64,000 nt of DNA from Modicisalibacter sp049808615 (GTDB lineage Bacteria > Pseudomonadota > Gammaproteobacteria > Pseudomonadales > Halomonadaceae). The stretch's first letter is position 1; each line of letters opens with the position of its first letter. Location: NCBI RefSeq assembly GCF_049808615.1, contig NZ_JBNCAN010000006.1:62001-126000 (forward strand). The letters are read 5' to 3'. Of this stretch, positions 9,701 to 16,850 are shown piece by piece. Below the pieces are notes generated by a model, which worked only from the letters and a program-made list of their open reading frames with translations, was not told where the DNA came from and did no database searches. The position numbers were made by a program, and so were the translations under genes.

Positions 9701-10228
9701 AAGCCGTCCCGTGAGCCTCAGCGCGTCGCCGGGCTGGTGGTGGCGATGCGCACCATGAAGTCCAAGCGCGGCGATACCATGGCCTTCGTGACCCTGGACG
9801 ATCGTACCGGGCGTATCGAGGCCTCTCTGTTCGGCGAGCTATTCGATCAGGTGCGCGGTTCCCTGACTCCGGATCAGGTGCTGATCGTCGAAGGTGAGGT
9901 ACAGAGCGATGACTTCTCCGGTGGGCTGCGCCTACGCGGCAAGGAGTTCACCCTGATGATGGACGCACGCGCCCGGTACGGTGAGGCGCTGGAGCTATCG
10001 GTGGATGGTCGACGCCTCAATGGTCGTTTCATTTCCAGCCTGCGGGATAGTCTCGACCCTTGGCGTAATGACGCCGGTCTGCCGGTACGGGTTCGGTATC
10101 GTAACGCCGAGGCCAGCGGCTGGCTGGAATTGGGAAGCGACTGGAGAGTATCGCCTGCGGACGAGCTGATGATCGCGCTACGCGAGGTCGAGGGGCAAGA
10201 CGGAGTACGCCTGAAATACCGTGGATGA
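6725..10228 (+). CDS. dnaE: DNA polymerase III alpha subunit
   Basis: DnaE is the catalytic subunit of the replicative polymerase. From ATG 6725 it is 1167 residues (E. coli 1160). It opens with the PHP domain (FVHLRVHSEYSLVDG), has the catalytic aspartates in PDFDVDFCMEKR around residue 400, finger-domain motifs such as RRAMGKKKPEEM and GYGFNKSHSAAY, and ends with helix-hairpin-helix and OB-fold domains (VAMRTMKSKRGDTMAFVTLDD). The frame is open six codons further upstream (6707), but MTTPFVHLR is the family-like start. It follows rnhB by about 50 bases. Confidence 0.96.
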   Translation: MTTPFVHLRVHSEYSLVDGLVRLKPLVKATVETGMPAVTVTDEANLFGLVKVYKAAQGAGLKPIIGADLWLENPYDTGHPYRLTLLAMDDEGYRNLTELISRGWVEGQRQGLAILKKDWVFEQSAGLIALSGAREGEIGRFLLAGHENDADTLLGEWQAHFPDRFYLELQRTGRQYDEECVHLSVALAARTGTPVVATNDVRFLSREDYWAHETRVAIGEGKALDDPRREKRYSEEQYLKSPAEMAELFADIPEALENSVMIAARCNVEVRLGEIFLPEFPIPEGMSLEEYFRKISHDGLTERLDQLFEGPNAIYAGRDRAEHEPTYRERLDFELDIIIKMGFPGYFLIVMDFIQWAKDNDVPVGPGRGSGAGSLVAYAQKITDLDPLEYDLLFERFLNPERVSMPDFDVDFCMEKRDSVIDYVAERYGRNAVSQIVTFGTMAAKAVVRDVARAQGKPYSLGDKLSKLIPFEVGMTLAKAHEQEEALRDYLTGDEEAQEIWDMALKLEGITRGTGKHAGGVVIAPTKLTDFSPLLCDEEGNGLVVQFDKNDVEEAGLVKFDFLGLRTLTIIDWALEMVDTVRARDGVGPLDITSIPLDDAPTFAMLKKAETTAVFQLESRGMKELIKRLLPDSLEDMIALVALFRPGPLQSGMVDDFINRKHGRAELSYPHPDYQHDWLKPVLEPTYGVILYQEQVMQIAQVLAGYSLGQADMLRRAMGKKKPEEMAKQRAGFLEGCAANGIEEDLAGNIFDLVEKFAGYGFNKSHSAAYGLVSYQTAWLKTHYPGPFMAAVLSTEMDNLDKVVPLIEECRSLGLTVTPPDVNMGSYKFTVDTEGRVVYGLGAIRGVGEGPIGAIVEARSQGGEFADLFDFCRRVDAKRLNKRTLEALIRSGALDNLGPSRAVLTAALEDALKAAAQSSTNANLGMIDMFGEAFAEPEAGDGYQAYRNAREWSDKQRLAGEKDTLGLYLTGHPIDEYEAELARFVSTRIRDLKPSREPQRVAGLVVAMRTMKSKRGDTMAFVTLDDRTGRIEASLFGELFDQVRGSLTPDQVLIVEGEVQSDDFSGGLRLRGKEFTLMMDARARYGEALELSVDGRRLNGRFISSLRDSLDPWRNDAGLPVRVRYRNAEASGWLELGSDWRVSPADELMIALREVEGQDGVRLKYRG

Positions 10229-10249
10229 TCTCTGTGTCATCTCCTTGTC

Positions 10250-10277
10250 TTGCGTGATCGAATCAAGGTGCGATAAT
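10250..10277 (+). promoter_or_regulatory. Candidate promoter for accA
   Basis: TTGCGT (10250-10255), a 16-base spacer and GATAAT (10272-10277) preceded by TGC (extended -10) lie in the 179-base dnaE-accA gap. This would start transcription about 125 bases ahead of accA, independent of dnaE. Pattern match only. Confidence 0.5.
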
Positions 10278-10407
10278 GCGCACCTACAGCGAGCCATAAA
10301 ATGTACAACCCTATAGACAGCTAGTCACAAGCATGGATGTATGGGATTACAGGTATATGACTCACAGCCAATGATACCGGCTGCCTATTTCAACAAGCAG
10401 ATGCGCT

Positions 10408-11361
10408 ATGAATCCCAATTATCTGGATTTCGAACAGCCGATCGCTGAATTGCAGGCCAAGATTGAAGAACTGCGGTTGGTTGATAATGACAGCAAGATC
10501 AATATCAGTGACGAGATTTCACGGCTCGAAGAGAAGAGCAAGAAACTCACCGAGTCGATTTTCCGCGACCTGACGCCTTGGCAGGTATCTCAGTTGTCGC
10601 GTCACCCGCAGCGCCCTTATACCCTCGATTACCTCGAGACCATCTTCAGCGATTTCGATGAGCTGCATGGTGACCGCCATTTCGCCGATGACGCCGCCAT
10701 CGTGGGAGGCGTTGCGCGGCTGGATGACAAGCCGGTGATGGTCATCGGCCATCAGAAAGGTCGTACCGTGCACGACAAGGTGAGCCGCAACTTCGGCATG
10801 CCGCGGCCAGAGGGTTACCGCAAGGCCTGTCGTTTGATGGAAATGGCCGAGCGTTTCAAGATGCCGGTGCTGACCTTCATCGATACACCGGGGGCTTATC
10901 CCGGTATCGGCGCCGAAGAACGCGGCCAGTCCGAAGCAATCGCTTATAACCTGGCGGTGATGTCACGGCTGAAGACGCCGATCGTCTCCACCGTCGTCGG
11001 TGAAGGAGGCTCTGGTGGTGCCCTGGCCATCGGGGTCTGCGATGAGCTTCAGATGCTGCAATACTCGACCTACTCGGTCATCTCCCCCGAGGGGTGTGCC
11101 TCGATCCTGTGGAAGAGTGCTGAAAAGGCCTCCGATGCGGCCCAGGCCATGGGCATCACCGCCGAACGCCTCAAGGAGCTGGGCTTCGTCGATACATTGA
11201 TCGATGAACCGCTGGGTGGGGCGCATCGCTACCCGCAGATCACAGCGGACCGCATCAAGGAAAAACTCCTGGAAAGCCTGGAGCGGTTGCAGGGAATGGA
11301 GACGGAGGCATTGCTGGAAAGACGTTATGAACGCCTGATGAGCTACGGCGCTCCGAGTTAA
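10408..11361 (+). CDS. accA: Acetyl-CoA carboxylase carboxyltransferase subunit alpha
   Basis: AccA is the alpha half of the carboxyltransferase that, with AccD, moves CO2 from carboxybiotin to acetyl-CoA to make malonyl-CoA. The 317-residue protein begins MNPNYLDFEQPIAELQAKIEEL, as in E. coli AccA, and has the crotonase-fold core with TFIDTPGAYPGIGAEERGQ and GEGGSGGALAIGVCDEL. Length matches the family (319). It keeps the dnaE-accA-tilS order of many gammaproteobacteria. The ribosome-binding site is poor (caagcagatgcgct before ATG). Confidence 0.96.
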   Translation: MNPNYLDFEQPIAELQAKIEELRLVDNDSKINISDEISRLEEKSKKLTESIFRDLTPWQVSQLSRHPQRPYTLDYLETIFSDFDELHGDRHFADDAAIVGGVARLDDKPVMVIGHQKGRTVHDKVSRNFGMPRPEGYRKACRLMEMAERFKMPVLTFIDTPGAYPGIGAEERGQSEAIAYNLAVMSRLKTPIVSTVVGEGGSGGALAIGVCDELQMLQYSTYSVISPEGCASILWKSAEKASDAAQAMGITAERLKELGFVDTLIDEPLGGAHRYPQITADRIKEKLLESLERLQGMETEALLERRYERLMSYGAPS

Positions 11362-11406
11362 CGACCCTTTCTGCGCTCGCCTTTCTGTACTCAATCGTGC
11401 AGCATT

Positions 11407-11480
11407 AAAAACCGGCTGGTGCGCCAGCCCGGTCGAAATGCTCATTCACTAACGTAAACTCCGCTTTCTCACCGGTTTTT
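11407..11480 (+). repeat. Dispersed hairpin element, copy 1 (accA 3' region)
   Basis: Perfect outer arms AAAAACCGG (11407-11415) and CCGGTTTTT (11472-11480) enclose a small perfect hairpin GGCTGG/CCAGCC (11414-11429) and a 23-base core at 11441-11463 that reads CTCATTCAC...GTAAACTCCG. The core recurs at 16498-16520 (21 of 23 bases identical) and, inverted, at 21518-21541. The T-run in the right arm means the structure may end accA transcription. Part of a family described under findings. Confidence 0.7.
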
Positions 11481-11622
11481 GCCTGGCCTGACCATCGCTC
11501 GAAGCGGGTTCGATCGCTCATCAGCAAGGTGTGCAGTTGCCCGCGATGCCGCTATCTTGACCAGGTTATCTTTTCGATAACTGCTCGAAGCCCACTTCTG
11601 GGCTTGGATAATTGCCTACTCC

Positions 11623-12897
11623 ATGTCCCCTGACTCCTTGATCGCCAATGCGCTTGCGCAGTCACCTCCAGACAAGCCCGTCTGGGTGGCGCTTTCCGGT
11701 GGGTTGGATTCTTGCCTACTGCTGACGCTGGCGGCGCGTGCCGCCCATCGATTTCCTCGTCCCGTCTACGCCGTGCATGTTAATCACGGGCTGCAGTCCG
11801 CTGCCATCGACTTCGAGTGGCATTGTCGCAGGCTGTGTGGGCGTCTTGGTGTGCCGCTATTCGTTGAGCAGGTGCAGGTTGATGCGAGAGGCCAGGGGAT
11901 CGAGGCGGCGGCTCGAGAGACCCGTTATGCGGCCTTCGTACGGCGAGTGCGGGAAGGCGAGAGCCTATGGCTGGCCCAGCACGCGGATGATCAGGCCGAG
12001 ACGCTGTTGCTTGCTGCGCTACGTGGCAGTGGGGTGCGAGGTCTGGCGGGCATGCCATCGGTACGCGAGTGGCAGGGTAGGTGCGTGATGCGCCCGTTGC
12101 TCGAGCGTTCGCGCAGTGAGCTCGAGGGTGTGGCGCGGAAGCTGGATATCGACTGGATCGAGGACCCGACCAATGCAGACATCGATCTTGATCGTAACTT
12201 CCTGCGCCACAGGGTTATGCCATTACTGACATCCCGCTGGTCACAGGCCCTTCGTTCGCTCGCCCAGAGCGCCCATCTGGCCGGTGAAGCCGATGAACTA
12301 CTCGACGAGCTGGCGGCACTGGATCTCGCAGCGGCCGGGGGCGAGCCGCACCGTTTGCGGATTGAGGCACTGAGAACGCTATCCGCACCACGCCAGCGGC
12401 TGTTGATCCGTCATGCGTGCCAGCGACTTGAGCTGCCCACGCCACCGGCGGCGCGACTGGCCACCTTGCTCGAACAACTCGATGCTCGGGACGGTGCCCA
12501 GGTACGGGTCGTCTGGCCCGGTGCTGAAGCGCGTTGCTGGCGCGACAGGTTGTACCTGCAGGCGCCTATGAGCGAGCTACCGGCACACTGGCAATGTGAT
12601 TGGGATGGTCGGCCCGGATTGATGACCCCGGTGGGGCGCATCGAACAAGGTCTGTTTCCCAGCAATGGAGCGCCGGGAGCTGCATTGCGCTTGACCTTGC
12701 GCCGTGGTGGCGAGTCGTTGAGGGTGGCGGGTCGCGGTCGACGGGACGTCAAGCGCCTCCTCCAGGAGGCGGCTATCCCGCCCTGGCAGCGCTCTCGGCA
12801 ATTATTGGCCTGGCATGAGGGTGTCCTGGTGGCGGTGCTAGGCGTCGCTGTTGCTCAAGGGTGGAGACAGACCGGTCAGGCCTCTGTCGTGAGCTGA
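11623..12897 (+). CDS. tilS: tRNA(Ile)-lysidine synthase TilS
   Basis: TilS attaches lysine to C34 of tRNA-Ile(CAU), changing its specificity from AUG to AUA. The PP-loop ATP-binding motif SGGLDS is at residues 25-30, followed by HVNHGLQ and the second conserved segment AQHADDQAETLLLAALRGSG; the C-terminal domain ends around WRQTGQ. At 424 residues it matches the long (two-domain) form. ATG 11623 lacks a clear Shine-Dalgarno sequence, so the start is less certain than the gene. Its last 22 bases overlap the tail of ppx on the other strand. Confidence 0.93.
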   Translation: MSPDSLIANALAQSPPDKPVWVALSGGLDSCLLLTLAARAAHRFPRPVYAVHVNHGLQSAAIDFEWHCRRLCGRLGVPLFVEQVQVDARGQGIEAAARETRYAAFVRRVREGESLWLAQHADDQAETLLLAALRGSGVRGLAGMPSVREWQGRCVMRPLLERSRSELEGVARKLDIDWIEDPTNADIDLDRNFLRHRVMPLLTSRWSQALRSLAQSAHLAGEADELLDELAALDLAAAGGEPHRLRIEALRTLSAPRQRLLIRHACQRLELPTPPAARLATLLEQLDARDGAQVRVVWPGAEARCWRDRLYLQAPMSELPAHWQCDWDGRPGLMTPVGRIEQGLFPSNGAPGAALRLTLRRGGESLRVAGRGRRDVKRLLQEAAIPPWQRSRQLLAWHEGVLVAVLGVAVAQGWRQTGQASVVS

Positions 12898-14405
12898 TCG
12901 ATTTCCAGAAGGAGGCCGGCAGCTTGTTGATAGCGGCTTTCTTGTCTGAGATCGTCGAGCAGCAGCATTCGTTCCGATAACTCATTGGATAGCGAGAGAT
13001 GCAGGGCTTCGTCTTCGACGCGCAGAACGAAGTCCTGAATGGGCTGTTCCGGGCGTGAGTGGTTGAGAAGCACTGCTAGACGCAACAGGCGTGCAAGCCG
13101 AGCATAGTGCGAACGCACCAGACGCGGCAGCGCCGCAAGCTCCTTGTGCGGAAACTTGCGGCGGTGGGCCAGGACCAGAAATGCCAGCGCTCGCTGCTCG
13201 GGGCGTGAGAAGCCGGGCAGATCCGAGTTTTCGATCAGATAGGCGCCATGACGATGAAACTTGCTGTGTGACACGGCGAGTCCCAACTCGTGCAGCCAGG
13301 CAGCCCAGACCAGGAATTGGCGTTGTACATTGCTGAGGTTCCAGACATCGCGTACCTGATCGAAGGCTATGGCGGCGCTAGTGGCTACATTATTGGCCTG
13401 GCGCGTTTCGATGCTGTAGCGGCGCTGAAGACCATGCAAGGTCTTCAGCCGCGAATCCTCGGCGGTGTTACGACCGACGACATCGTAAAGCACGCCTTCA
13501 CGCAAGGCGCCATCCGAGTAGCGCATGTGGGTCAGGTCGAAGGCCTCGAAGATCGCGCAGAGAATGGCCAGGCCTGCCGGGAAGACCTTGGCACGATCCT
13601 CCTTCAGGCCTGCCATGGCAACCTTGTCGAGCTGCTTGAACTCAATGACCTGGTCGCGCAGGGCGCGTAACCCCTCCACACGAATCATTCCTTCAGGGCT
13701 GTCACCTTTGGCGGTGAGTACCGATGCGATGGCTTTGATCGTGCCGCTCGAGCCCACCGGGTCGGACCAGCCCAGTTCAAGATAAGGACGTCGGATATTG
13801 GCAAGTTCAGACAGTGCCGCCAGTTCGGCTTGGCGAAAGCGTTTTTCAGTGATATCACCATCGCCGAAAAAGTGTCGGGTATAGGTAACACAGCCCATGT
13901 GCAGGCTTTCCAGCACCAAGGGTTCGAAGCGTTCGCCGATGATGAACTCCGTTGAACCGCCGCCAATATCCACGATGAGCCGTTTCCCGTGGACATCCGC
14001 CAGGGCGTGGGCCGCCCCGAGATAGATGAGACGAGCCTCCTCGCGCCCGGCGATGATCTCGATCTCGTGACCCAGCAATTCTTCGGCACGCTCGATCAGC
14101 ACCTCACTATTGTAGGCAGCGCGCAGCGCATTGGTGCCTACGATCCGCAGGTCAGGCGAAGCGATGTCCTCGATGAAGGAGGCGAAGCGAGTCAGGCATT
14201 CAAGCGCGCGCTGCATAGCGGCTTCGTTCAGGTTACCATCCTCATCGATGCCGGCAGCCAGCTGTACCTTCTCGCCCAATTTGGCGACGACCTGCAACTG
14301 GTCATTTTGATAATTGGCAACCAACAGATGAAAGCTATTGGAGCCTAGATCGATAGCCGCCAGACGTCGTGGCTGCTTTACCTCGGCCTGTGGCATCCTG
14401 CTCAT
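12876..14405 (-). CDS. ppx: Exopolyphosphatase (Ppx/GppA family)
   Basis: Ppx releases phosphate from the ends of polyphosphate chains. The actin-like ATPase fold is marked by RRLAAIDLGSNSFHLLVANY at the N-terminus and VDIGGGSTEFIIGE further in; an HD-like C-terminal domain contains WAAWLHELGLAVSHSKFHRHG. I chose ATG 14405 (509 residues; E. coli Ppx 513) because AGGGA sits 6 bases upstream; the frame stays open to 14537 but runs into the divergent gene's upstream region. In Pseudomonas ppx, trx, rho, ppk and hemB are neighbours; here ppk1 and hemB lie 7 kb away. Confidence 0.93.
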   Translation of the reverse strand: MSRMPQAEVKQPRRLAAIDLGSNSFHLLVANYQNDQLQVVAKLGEKVQLAAGIDEDGNLNEAAMQRALECLTRFASFIEDIASPDLRIVGTNALRAAYNSEVLIERAEELLGHEIEIIAGREEARLIYLGAAHALADVHGKRLIVDIGGGSTEFIIGERFEPLVLESLHMGCVTYTRHFFGDGDITEKRFRQAELAALSELANIRRPYLELGWSDPVGSSGTIKAIASVLTAKGDSPEGMIRVEGLRALRDQVIEFKQLDKVAMAGLKEDRAKVFPAGLAILCAIFEAFDLTHMRYSDGALREGVLYDVVGRNTAEDSRLKTLHGLQRRYSIETRQANNVATSAAIAFDQVRDVWNLSNVQRQFLVWAAWLHELGLAVSHSKFHRHGAYLIENSDLPGFSRPEQRALAFLVLAHRRKFPHKELAALPRLVRSHYARLARLLRLAVLLNHSRPEQPIQDFVLRVEDEALHLSLSNELSERMLLLDDLRQESRYQQAAGLLLEIDQLTTEA

Positions 14406-14520
14406 ACGCTGTCCCTGTACTGGTGATGTTGCAAGGTTGCTGGGCGCTACAGAGCTTGTCAATCGTGCATGTGCATCGTTCAATGGCATTGCGCAATAAA
14501 CAGGTGGGACGAGGATGAAG

Positions 14521-14847
14521 ATGACTGATAGCGCCATGGAATGGCTTTCTGATACGGCGCTGGAAGATGTGCTGGTACTTCCCGGTGCGACGCTAGTGGT
14601 TTTTACTGCTAACTGGTGCGCTCCTTGTCAAGCGCTGATACCTCGTTTAGAGAGGGTGATCGAGCGGCACGCGGCGCGATGTCGCTGCTATCTCATCGAT
14701 ATCGACCAATATCCCGAGGCGACACACAAGTACAATGTCCGTGGTATGCCGACGCTGTTCATGTTCGTCGATGGCGATCTCGAAGCCTCGCGTGTGGGAG
14801 CCGTCAATGAAGAGCAGCTCGAGGCTCTGATTATGTCTACTCTTTGA
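14521..14847 (+). CDS. Thioredoxin-family protein with CAPC active site
   Basis: A 108-residue single-domain thioredoxin fold. The redox motif is WCAPCQ, not the usual WCGPCK, and the cis-proline is present in VRGMPTLFMF. It occupies the trxA position between ppx and rho. The changed X-X pair and the missing Lys suggest a different redox potential or partner range, so it may not be the main cellular thioredoxin. ATG 14521 is preferred because GAGG lies 6 bases ahead; ATG 14515 (two codons longer) touches that sequence directly. It is divergent from ppx across a gap of about 110 bases. Confidence 0.88.
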   Translation: MTDSAMEWLSDTALEDVLVLPGATLVVFTANWCAPCQALIPRLERVIERHAARCRCYLIDIDQYPEATHKYNVRGMPTLFMFVDGDLEASRVGAVNEEQLEALIMSTL

Positions 14848-15187
14848 CGACAGGGCTTGCGTTTGGCGGCGAGCTTAACTAACATCGAGACGTTCGCCTG
14901 TTCTAAATACTTCCCGGTCGTTTTGCGATCAATTTTCCAAGTCGTCAGTAGCCCACTGATTCAACCTATGCCTATCGACACATCGGTTGTGGTTGATAAC
15001 ATCAGGCAACAAGAACAGTACCTCTCCCGATAGCAATTATGGTCTCCCCTGGAGCCGCCATCCAATATGCTTATTGGCGAGCGAAAACCCTCAGGGCTCT
15101 GAACGCATTGTGCGGCGTATAACACCGCCTCCTGTCCTATTTCGGCGCACGCCGCCACGCTGACAAGAGCAACTTCTGAACAAACCG
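14848..15187 (+). other. Long 5' leader of rho, no gene seen
   Basis: These 340 bases between the thioredoxin-like gene and rho hold no convincing gene. rho leaders are long and autoregulated in other enterobacteria and pseudomonads (established for E. coli), so a regulatory untranslated region is the likely content. I see only small GC stems such as GGCG/CGCC around 15113-15128 and no strong promoter match. A 21-codon ATG frame at 14968-15033 has no ribosome-binding site and is not called. Confidence 0.4.
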
Positions 15188-16447
15188 ATGAATCTTACCG
15201 AACTCAAGCAAAAGACCGTGCCGGAACTGCTGGAAATTACTCAGCAGATGGGCATTGATAATTTGGCCCGTTCCCGCAAGCAGGATATCATTTTTGCCAT
15301 CTTGAAGAAGCACGCCAAGAGTGGTGAAGACATCTATGGCGATGGCGTGTTGGAAATTCTCCAGGATGGCTTCGGCTTCCTGCGTAGCGCCGACAGCTCC
15401 TATCTTGCCGGGCCGGATGATATCTACGTCTCGCCGTCACAGATACGTCGCTTCAACCTGCGCAAGGGCGATTCCATCGCCGGCAAGATTCGTCCGCCCA
15501 AGGAGGGCGAGCGTTACTTCGCGCTGTTGAAGGTCAACCAGATCAATTTCGACAAGCCCGAGAACGCCAAGCACAAGATCCTGTTCGAGAACCTCACGCC
15601 CCTTTTTCCTCAAGAACGTATGTTCATGGAGATCGGCAATGGCTCCACCGAGGATCTCACCGCGCGCATCATCGACCTCACCGCCCCCATCGGCAAGGGC
15701 CAGCGTGGCCTGATCGTCTCGCCACCCAAGGCGGGCAAGACGCTGATGCTGCAGAACATCGCCACCTCGATTACCCGCAATAATCCCGAGTGCCATCTGA
15801 TCGTGCTGCTGATCGATGAGCGACCCGAGGAGGTGACCGAGATGTCGCGCACTGTGCGCGGCGAGGTCGTCGCCTCGACCTTCGACGAGCCGCCGGCGCG
15901 TCACGTGCAGGTCGCCGAGATGGTCATCGAGAAGGCCAAGCGCCTGGTCGAGCACAAGAAGGATGTGGTCATCCTGCTCGACTCCATCACGCGTCTGGCG
16001 CGAGCCTACAACACCGTGGTGCCGTCCTCAGGCAAGGTATTGACCGGCGGTGTCGACGCCCACGCTCTGGAGAAGCCCAAGCGCTTCTTTGGCGCTGCGC
16101 GTAACATCGAGGAGGGCGGCAGCCTGACCATTCTCGCCACCGCACTGGTCGATACCGGTTCGAAGATGGACGAGGTAATCTTCGAGGAGTTCAAGGGCAC
16201 CGGCAACATGGAAGCTCATCTCGATCGCAAGCTGGCCGAGAAGCGCGTCTACCCGGCACTCAACATTCGCCGTTCCGGTACCCGCCGCGAAGATTTGATC
16301 GCTTCGGAAGACGAGATGCAGCGCATGTGGATCCTGCGCAAGCTGCTTCATCCCATGGATGATACCGCGGCCACCGAGTTCCTGATCGATCGGCTGAAGG
16401 ATACCAAGACTAATCTGGAGTTCTTCGAGGCCATGAAGAGACGTTGA
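15188..16447 (+). CDS. rho: Transcription termination factor Rho
   Basis: Rho is the hexameric RNA helicase that ends transcription at C-rich unstructured RNA and enforces polarity. The 419-residue protein starts MNLTELKQKTVPELLEI (E. coli MNLTELKNTPVSELI), then the cold-shock-like RNA-binding domain with DGFGFLRS, Walker A SPPKAGKTLM, Walker B VVILLDSITRLARAYN, and the Q/R-loop segments VDAHALEKPKRFFGAARNI. Length is identical to E. coli Rho. It has a long leader and no strong Shine-Dalgarno sequence. Confidence 0.98.
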   Translation: MNLTELKQKTVPELLEITQQMGIDNLARSRKQDIIFAILKKHAKSGEDIYGDGVLEILQDGFGFLRSADSSYLAGPDDIYVSPSQIRRFNLRKGDSIAGKIRPPKEGERYFALLKVNQINFDKPENAKHKILFENLTPLFPQERMFMEIGNGSTEDLTARIIDLTAPIGKGQRGLIVSPPKAGKTLMLQNIATSITRNNPECHLIVLLIDERPEEVTEMSRTVRGEVVASTFDEPPARHVQVAEMVIEKAKRLVEHKKDVVILLDSITRLARAYNTVVPSSGKVLTGGVDAHALEKPKRFFGAARNIEEGGSLTILATALVDTGSKMDEVIFEEFKGTGNMEAHLDRKLAEKRVYPALNIRRSGTRREDLIASEDEMQRMWILRKLLHPMDDTAATEFLIDRLKDTKTNLEFFEAMKRR

Positions 16448-16479
16448 TTCTGACCTGCTGCGCTTGACGATACGGCGTT

Positions 16480-16537
16480 GGAAAACGATTCAAGCTACTC
16501 ATTTACTAAAGTAAACTCCGTGCTGTCGCCGTTTTCC
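16480..16537 (+). repeat. Dispersed hairpin element, copy 2 (rho 3' region)
   Basis: Perfect arms GGAAAACG (16480-16487) and CGTTTTCC (16530-16537) enclose the 23-base core at 16498-16520 (CTCATTTAC...GTAAACTCCG), itself a small palindrome TTTACT/AGTAAA. It shares the core with copies at 11441 and 21518, while the arms differ, suggesting compensatory change around a kept structure. Possibly acts as the rho terminator. Confidence 0.7.
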
Positions 16538-16597
16538 GCCTTGTCTCGTCTTCGCTCGCAACGGCCAGCTTTCAACGTCTTCTCTGAAGAATTCCAG

Positions 16598-16748
16598 CAC
16601 GAGCGGCGCCGAGGCCAGGTCGGCGCGAAGGTCCTTTTTCATGGCCGGAAAAAGCTCCATGCAGTTCCGGCATTCCCGCCATCCATGGCGGTCAGATAGC
16701 AAAGGTAGCGCCCAGGGAGGGGTTCACAGCGCCTTCGCAAAGACCTGG
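16598..16748. repeat. Long intergenic repeat, copy A
   Basis: About 150 bases that align with 56871-57026: shared blocks include GAGCGGCGCC, CTCCTTTTTCA/TCCTTTTTCA, the hairpin arms GCCGGAA and TTCCGGC, the palindrome CCGCCAT-CC-ATGGCGG followed by GTCAGAT, and ACAGCG(C/T)CTTCGC. The hairpin arms are kept while the loop changes. It fills the gap between rho and ubiD. The short minus-strand reading frames across it are by-products of the repeat. I recall similar intergenic sequence from Halomonas genomes but cannot check it. Confidence 0.75.
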
Positions 16749-16850
16749 CCTCGTAAAAGCCTCGATGAATATTGCCACCAGGCCAGGCATTGAAAGAAGG
16801 GGCGGCATGCTATGCTGCCTCTTCTGTCGTCTGGGAAGCGAGAAAACCGC

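Noticed and set aside
11565..11581. GTTATC/GATAAC hairpin before tilS as promoter or operator
   Set aside because: A TTGACC lies upstream, but no -10 box fits at an acceptable spacing, so nothing firm can be called.
14968..15033. 21-codon ATG frame in the rho leader, possibly a rhoL-like leader peptide
   Set aside because: No Shine-Dalgarno sequence and no feature beyond chance; the leader may regulate rho, but this frame is not supported.
16499..16702. 67-codon minus-strand frame after rho
   Set aside because: Lies across the hairpin element and repeat copy A; part of its sequence recurs in the frame at copy B, as expected of a repeat rather than a gene.
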